DNA from: Lachnospiraceae bacterium UBA4260
Lineage (GTDB): Bacteria > Bacillota > Clostridia > Lachnospirales > Lachnospiraceae
Length of the DNA: 18,141 nt
Direction of reading: 5' to 3'
Assembly: GCA_002395235.1 (NCBI GenBank)
Contig: DGWK01000012.1
Location: forward strand, 43,220-61,360
Part shown: positions 15,185 through 18,141 of the stretch, piece by piece
How the letters are laid out: the number at the start of each line of letters is the position of its first letter
How positions within the stretch are numbered: position 1 is the first letter of the stretch
Translations under genes and position numbers: made by a program
Notes under the pieces: model-generated
Told to the model about the DNA's origin: nothing
The model's input: the letters and a program-made list of their open reading frames with translations, nothing else
Databases searched by the model: none

Positions 15185-15213
15185 AGAAATAGTAGGGTAG
15201 GCTCTGAATAAAA

Positions 15214-16296
15214 ATGACTCAAACAAGCAGCAAAAGCATCATACTAAAGCGGATCATCATAGTTGTATCGGCGGCTCTTTTGGGAGCCGCCGGATTCTTT
15301 CTTTATCTCATGCACAAGGACCCCAATCCGAACCTCACCGGGGAGCAGATCCGGGAGCTGGATCAGCTGTATCTGGACAATTATATTCAGGAGGAGGATT
15401 TCCGGATCATCTCGGAACTGGGGATGAACACGGTCCGCATTCCGTTCACCTGCTATAACCTGACGGAGGACGGATATACTCTGCGGGAGGATGCTTTTGA
15501 CAAGCTTGACTGGGCGGTGGACATGTGCGCCAAATATGGCCTGTACGCTGTGATCGACCTACACGGCGCTGTGGGCTCGCAGAATCAGGACGTCCACTCC
15601 GGAGACGATGCGCAGTATGCGCTCTACGGGAATGCTCGGAACGAAGAGAGCACGATTGAACTGTGGAAGGCCATTGCGGCGCACTATCGGGGAAATAAGA
15701 GCGCGGCGGCTTATGATCTTTTGAACGAGCCGAGAAGGGCGCCTGGGAAGTTTGGGGGGAAGGTGAATTTTGACTTCTATGACAGGCTGTACAAGGCGGT
15801 CAGGGAAGTGGATCCGGAGCACTTAATTCTGATCGAGTGCTTTTCGTTTCCGGTGAACGGCGTGCGGCTGTGCGGGTACGATTGGGAGAATATCTGCATC
15901 GAGTATCATATTTACAACTTGTCGCGGTTTTCGCAGAAGACTTGTCTGAACTTCTACCGGGCGCTGCACAACTTAATGGGGTACAATGCGCCGGTGTTCG
16001 TCGGGGAGTGGAATGCCTTCGAAAAAGAGAGCGATTGGAAGGACAGCTTCGAGTGGTTTGATGAGCAGGGATGGTCATTTGCATCCTGGTGTTACAAGGC
16101 CAATGCGTATGCATATGAGGAACTTTACCACAATTACAGTGACTGGGGGCTGTTTGATCTGCGCGTCGAGCCTGTTGATGTGTCGACGGCGACCTTTGAG
16201 GAGATCGCGGAGGCTTATGGGAAGATTGGGACGGAGTTTGCGGAGAAGGCGGCGGTTTATGGGGATTGGAGAGAGTATTTGGTGGGGGTGAAGTGA
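15214..16296 (+). CDS. Membrane-anchored GH5-family glycoside hydrolase
   Basis: A 360-residue enzyme with an N-terminal membrane anchor (about 11-33), so the catalytic part faces outside. GH5 signatures are complete in the core: R75 (NTVRIP), H117 (DLHG), N171-E172-P173 with E172 as acid/base, H232/Y234 (YHIY), E265 as nucleophile (VGEWN) and W292. The sequence HGAVGSQNQDVHSG resembles that of exo-beta-1,3-glucanase-like GH5 members, suggesting a beta-glucan substrate. The usual first strand (a G-x-N-x-GGW type motif) before the YIQEEDF helix is missing, so the barrel may lack strand one or be rebuilt. The ribosome-binding site is weak. The gene follows hflC after 29 bp, probably in the same transcript. 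No terminator is seen after it. Confidence 0.82.
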   Translation: MTQTSSKSIILKRIIIVVSAALLGAAGFFLYLMHKDPNPNLTGEQIRELDQLYLDNYIQEEDFRIISELGMNTVRIPFTCYNLTEDGYTLREDAFDKLDWAVDMCAKYGLYAVIDLHGAVGSQNQDVHSGDDAQYALYGNARNEESTIELWKAIAAHYRGNKSAAAYDLLNEPRRAPGKFGGKVNFDFYDRLYKAVREVDPEHLILIECFSFPVNGVRLCGYDWENICIEYHIYNLSRFSQKTCLNFYRALHNLMGYNAPVFVGEWNAFEKESDWKDSFEWFDEQGWSFASWCYKANAYAYEELYHNYSDWGLFDLRVEPVDVSTATFEEIAEAYGKIGTEFAEKAAVYGDWREYLVGVK

Positions 16297-16482
16297 TGCG
16301 GGAGTGAGGCGCTGCGAGCGAGTGAGGTGTCGCGGGTGAGCTCGGGAGAGTGGGCTGGTGCGGGTGAGCTGGTTGGCGCGGCGGGCGAGCTGGTTGGCGC
16401 CGAGAGCGAGTGGAATTCCGCGGAAGAGTGAAATGTTGTGGGAACTGAGGAAATGCTGTAGAACCGAGGGAGTTAATGCGAG
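16297..16482. repeat. GC-rich gap with decayed 21-bp tandem repeat
   Basis: No gene is supported. The 20-bp sequence GCGGGTGAGCTGGTTGGCGC (16360-16379) is repeated at 16381-16400 with one mismatch, a 21-bp period. Related fragments such as GCGGGTGAGCTCGG lie just before it. It is unrelated to the CCCTAGAGG family. No terminator with a T-run is seen between the GH5 gene and the next gene. Confidence 0.6.
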
Positions 16483-16737
16483 GTGGAAAAACAGGTACTT
16501 TTTATTAATGCATGCGTGCGCAGTGAGTCCAGGACCAGGAGGCTTGCAGATCGGGTGCTCGCGAAACTGAATCTGCCTTATGAGGAACTGCGGCTGGAGG
16601 AAATCAGGTTTCCTTTCACTGATGAGCAGTTTCTGAAAATGCGCGACCGATTGATCTCCGGGCACGATTTCAACAATGCACTGTTTGATCATGCCAGGGA
16701 TAGGGGACACCCTAGAGGTGGGGGCTACCCGAGATAG
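16483..16737 (+). pseudogene. Truncated NAD(P)H oxidoreductase (flavodoxin-fold) fragment
   Basis: The first 70 or so residues fit the N-terminus of NAD(P)H:FMN/quinone oxidoreductases: a beta strand (VLFINACVR), a Ser/Arg-rich flavin-phosphate loop (SESRTRRLAD), a helix, a second strand (YEELRLEEI) and the segment FNNALFDHARD. At that point the homologous-looking sequence ends and the frame continues into repeat array E, giving only GHPRGGGYPR before the stop. Intact members usually run to about 180 residues or more, so the gene has lost its C-terminal half. The start is GTG at 16483, with GAGGGAG ten bases upstream; no ATG is in frame nearby. The intact translation signals suggest recent damage. 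Confidence 0.72.
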
Positions 16738-16912
16738 GGGACACCCTAGAGGTGGGGGCTACCCGAGGTGGGGGCTACCCTAGAGGTGGACTGTTGCCCT
16801 GTGTTTGCGGGCTACCCTAGAGGTCGGTTTTGGCCGAGGTCGTTTTTGGGGCCTGCCTGGGTGGCGGGAGGCCGACCTCTGAGGTCGGCTTTTTCGTATA
16901 CCTCAGAGGTTG
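16701..16912 (+). repeat. Intergenic repeat array E
   Basis: Clear units start at 16709, 16743, 16777 and 16814, with degenerate ones (ACCCGAG) at 16727 and 16761, an inverted/palindromic unit at 16875 and a last one at 16900. Steps are 18, 16, 18, 16 and 37 bp at first, not in triplet phase. The first part is a duplicated 34-bp block ending in GGTGGGGGCTACCCGAG. The array begins exactly where the oxidoreductase fragment loses similarity and ends about 27 bp before the phosphoesterase start codon. Confidence 0.88.
16871..16894 (+). terminator. Repeat-derived terminator-like hairpin
   Basis: GCCGACCTC (16871-16879) and GAGGTCGGC (16881-16889) are perfect inverted repeats around a single T; an RNA would fold with a TCTGA loop. 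Five T residues follow (16890-16894). The core is a member of the repeat family, so the array itself seems to have produced an intrinsic terminator in front of the phosphoesterase gene. Confidence 0.65.
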
Positions 16913-16938
16913 TTTCTTACTTAAGTGAGGCGTTCAAT

Positions 16939-17523
16939 ATGGCAAAAGTTTATTTTATTGCAGATCTCCATTTTGGTCACAAGGATGTACTGGCTTTTGA
17001 CAAAAGACCTTTTAGAGACGTGGAAGAAATGGAATCGGAGATGATTAATCGGTGGAACGCGAGAGTTTCAGAAAGAGATCACGTTTTTGTCATAGGGGAT
17101 ATGTTTGGCGGCGTGAATACAGCGCACGCAGGTGAAATAATTCATGCCCTCAATGGCAGAATTCATCTGATCAGGGGCAATCACGATCCAAAGGGTGAGG
17201 TCTTTGAAAGTCTTTTTGAAGAAGTGGTTGGAAGCAAACAGATCCAGGTACGGGTAAGAGGGGAAAAGCAGCGGGTTGTAATGCGTCATAGATTTCTGCC
17301 AGTGTTCAAGGGGAGCGATGAGGGTATTGTGCAGCTTTATGGACACACCCATGATTCGGTCGTCGCACATATTGAGGACAAATATATCGAGTTTATGAAT
17401 TGGCTGGGATTTCCGTTGCAGGCATTTAACGTTGGTGCCAGCCGGATGAATTATGAGCCTAAAACACTGGAAGAGATTTTGGAAGAGGCAGGGGTCATTA
17501 GGCCTCATAATATAATACCTTAG
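16939..17523 (+). CDS. Calcineurin-like metallophosphoesterase
   Basis: A 194-residue phosphoesterase with all metal-site motifs: D9-x-H11 (ADLHFGH), G53-D54 (VIGDMF), GNHD (N81, H82), H117 (MRHRF) and GHTH (H136, H138). Such small single-domain enzymes hydrolyse phosphomonoesters or diesters; the substrate is not evident. The ATG at 16939 is chosen because GTGAGG lies eight bases upstream and the family starts with a strand directly before D-x-H; the open frame further upstream is repeat sequence. The stop codon (TAG, 17521-17523) lies inside the first unit of array F, and the final Ile-Ile-Pro is wholly or partly repeat-encoded. The gene is more AT-rich than genes to its left and is enclosed by repeat arrays, which suggests a separate origin. 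Confidence 0.88.
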   Translation: MAKVYFIADLHFGHKDVLAFDKRPFRDVEEMESEMINRWNARVSERDHVFVIGDMFGGVNTAHAGEIIHALNGRIHLIRGNHDPKGEVFESLFEEVVGSKQIQVRVRGEKQRVVMRHRFLPVFKGSDEGIVQLYGHTHDSVVAHIEDKYIEFMNWLGFPLQAFNVGASRMNYEPKTLEEILEEAGVIRPHNIIP

Positions 17524-17607
17524 AGGTCGGCAATAACTGAGGCAACTTATACCCTTAAGGTCGGTGACCAAATACCTTAGAGGTCGGCAATAGCTGAGAG
17601 GTCGGCG
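17515..17607 (+). repeat. Intergenic repeat array F
   Basis: Units ACCTTAGAGGTCGGC (from 17517 and 17574), ACCCTTAAGGTCGG (17551) and a partial CTGAGAGGTCGGC (17594) share the GGTCGGC spacer with array A. Their spacing is irregular, with unrelated filler such as AATAACTGAGGCAACTT. The array starts inside the phosphoesterase stop codon and ends about 35 bp before a hairpin downstream of the RAYT gene. Confidence 0.82.
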
Positions 17608-17642
17608 AAACTGAGAATTTATGAATTCCGAACAAAACTAAT

Positions 17643-17712
17643 AGGCAGCTTTCATGCTTGATGAAACCTACCTTGGTGAGAACAATATTAAATAATCCTC
17701 TTTCATGCGAGG
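17643..17712. other. Hairpins at the 3' side of the RAYT gene
   Basis: 17643-17655 and 17661-17673 pair in an imperfect stem (11 of 13 positions) around GCTTG, with TTTCAT/ATGAAA as the perfect inner part. A second, shorter hairpin, CCTC-TTTCATGC-GAGG, lies at 17697-17712 and repeats TTTCATGC. Such subterminal hairpins are typical near IS200-like and RAYT genes, but neither has a T-run or resembles the CCCTAGAGG family. Confidence 0.45.
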
Positions 17713-17728
17713 CTATAAAATTTCTTAT

Positions 17729-18141
17729 TTAGCTATTTTTTGACAATGTAATAGCTTTTTTGATTATGCCCAAAGAAATGCCGGTGATCCTGTTGGCCTG
17801 AGCCATCGAGATGCCGGCTTTCCACATTTCGCGCAGCGCAGAATCGCGCTTAGGTGGCTTTAGCGCTTGGAATTGCGTCACGTTTCGACAGGCAGAGATT
17901 TTGTACATGATCTCTTTGGCGTCATCGTCGTTCAGACGAGGCTTCTCGTCCTCGATATCCATGCAGTGGTCGTTATTGGGCGCGCAGTTGAACTCGAAGA
18001 ATTCTTTTTTGTTGATGATTGCCTGTACGAAACTGGCATCGATGAGGTCATTGGCAAAATAATTGTTGAAGCTGCTGTACTGGTAGTCTTTAGGGTCCTT
18101 GCAGATTCCGGCCTTAACGGGGTTCTGATGAACGTAACGGA
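17729..18141 (-). CDS. REP-associated tyrosine transposase (RAYT), C-terminal part
   Basis: The minus-strand frame is open to the window edge, so only the last 136 residues are seen. They begin with RYVHQNPVKAGICKDPKDYQ, the signature of RAYT/Y1 (IS200-like) transposases; the Tyr of RYVHQNP is probably the catalytic one, by comparison with the YIxxQ helix of IS200 TnpA. The upstream HUH motif would lie beyond the edge. A charged linker leads to a C-terminal helix-turn-helix (about 100-133, KRDSALREMWKAGISMAQAN, then RITGISLGIIKKA), as in clostridial RAYTs. RAYTs are single-copy domesticated transposases that recognise short palindromic repeats. It is the only mobility gene in the window. Confidence 0.85.
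   Translation of the reverse strand, partial: RYVHQNPVKAGICKDPKDYQYSSFNNYFANDLIDASFVQAIINKKEFFEFNCAPNNDHCMDIEDEKPRLNDDDAKEIMYKISACRNVTQFQALKPPKRDSALREMWKAGISMAQANRITGISLGIIKKAITLSKNS

Noticed and set aside
16768..16938. N-terminal extension of the phosphoesterase
   Set aside because: The extension would be translated from repeat array E. A good ribosome-binding site precedes 16939, and the family starts directly before the D-x-H motif.

Overview
The window looks like a chromosomal segment of a low-to-moderate-GC Firmicute, most likely a gut or rumen clostridium of Lachnospiraceae type. This is inferred from strong Shine-Dalgarno sites, a LytS-type sensor joined to a SpoIIE phosphatase, a membrane-anchored TIR protein with a propeller-like region, a zinc-ribbon/CD225-like membrane protein, HflK/HflC and a GH5 glycosidase. 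The exact taxon cannot be read from the sequence.

Layout. 1-130 is a tandem array of a short palindromic repeat, followed by a strong terminator (143-174). On the minus strand lie a secreted metallopeptidase-like protein (201-2681), a lipoprotein with two SecD-like modules (2795-5011) and a TIR/transmembrane/propeller protein (5035-8742). The last two are an operon. Divergent from it is a membrane PP2C phosphatase (8852-10942), which ends at a two-way terminator shared with a convergent HdeD/DUF308 membrane protein (11039-11842). A plus-strand cluster follows: zinc-ribbon/CD225 protein, hflK, hflC and a membrane-anchored GH5 enzyme (12193-16296). The right end is mosaic: a flavodoxin-fold fragment broken by a repeat array (16483-16737), an array (16701-16912), a calcineurin-like phosphoesterase (16939-17523), another array (17515-17607), and the C-terminal part of a REP-associated tyrosine transposase (RAYT) running off the window edge.

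The most striking content is one repeat family with about 40 copies, whose unit is roughly GATACC-CTAGA-GGTGTC (a 6-bp stem with a 5-nt loop, including one G-T pair). It forms arrays between genes and also inside the coding sequences of the lipoprotein and TIR genes. There it encodes D-T-x-x-V-S hexapeptides in either orientation. Within genes every unit-to-unit step is a multiple of 3 bp; between genes the steps are irregular. Elsewhere the repeat breaks a gene, supplies a stop codon, forms a terminator-like hairpin and sits at the start of the TIR gene. The nearby RAYT is a plausible, unproven, agent of spread.

How the genes may work together: the TIR protein (predicted cytosolic TIR, one membrane span, extracellular propeller) and its lipoprotein partner look like a surface sensing pair, divergently placed from a membrane sensor phosphatase. 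HflK/HflC form an SPFH membrane scaffold. These links are inferred from gene order only.
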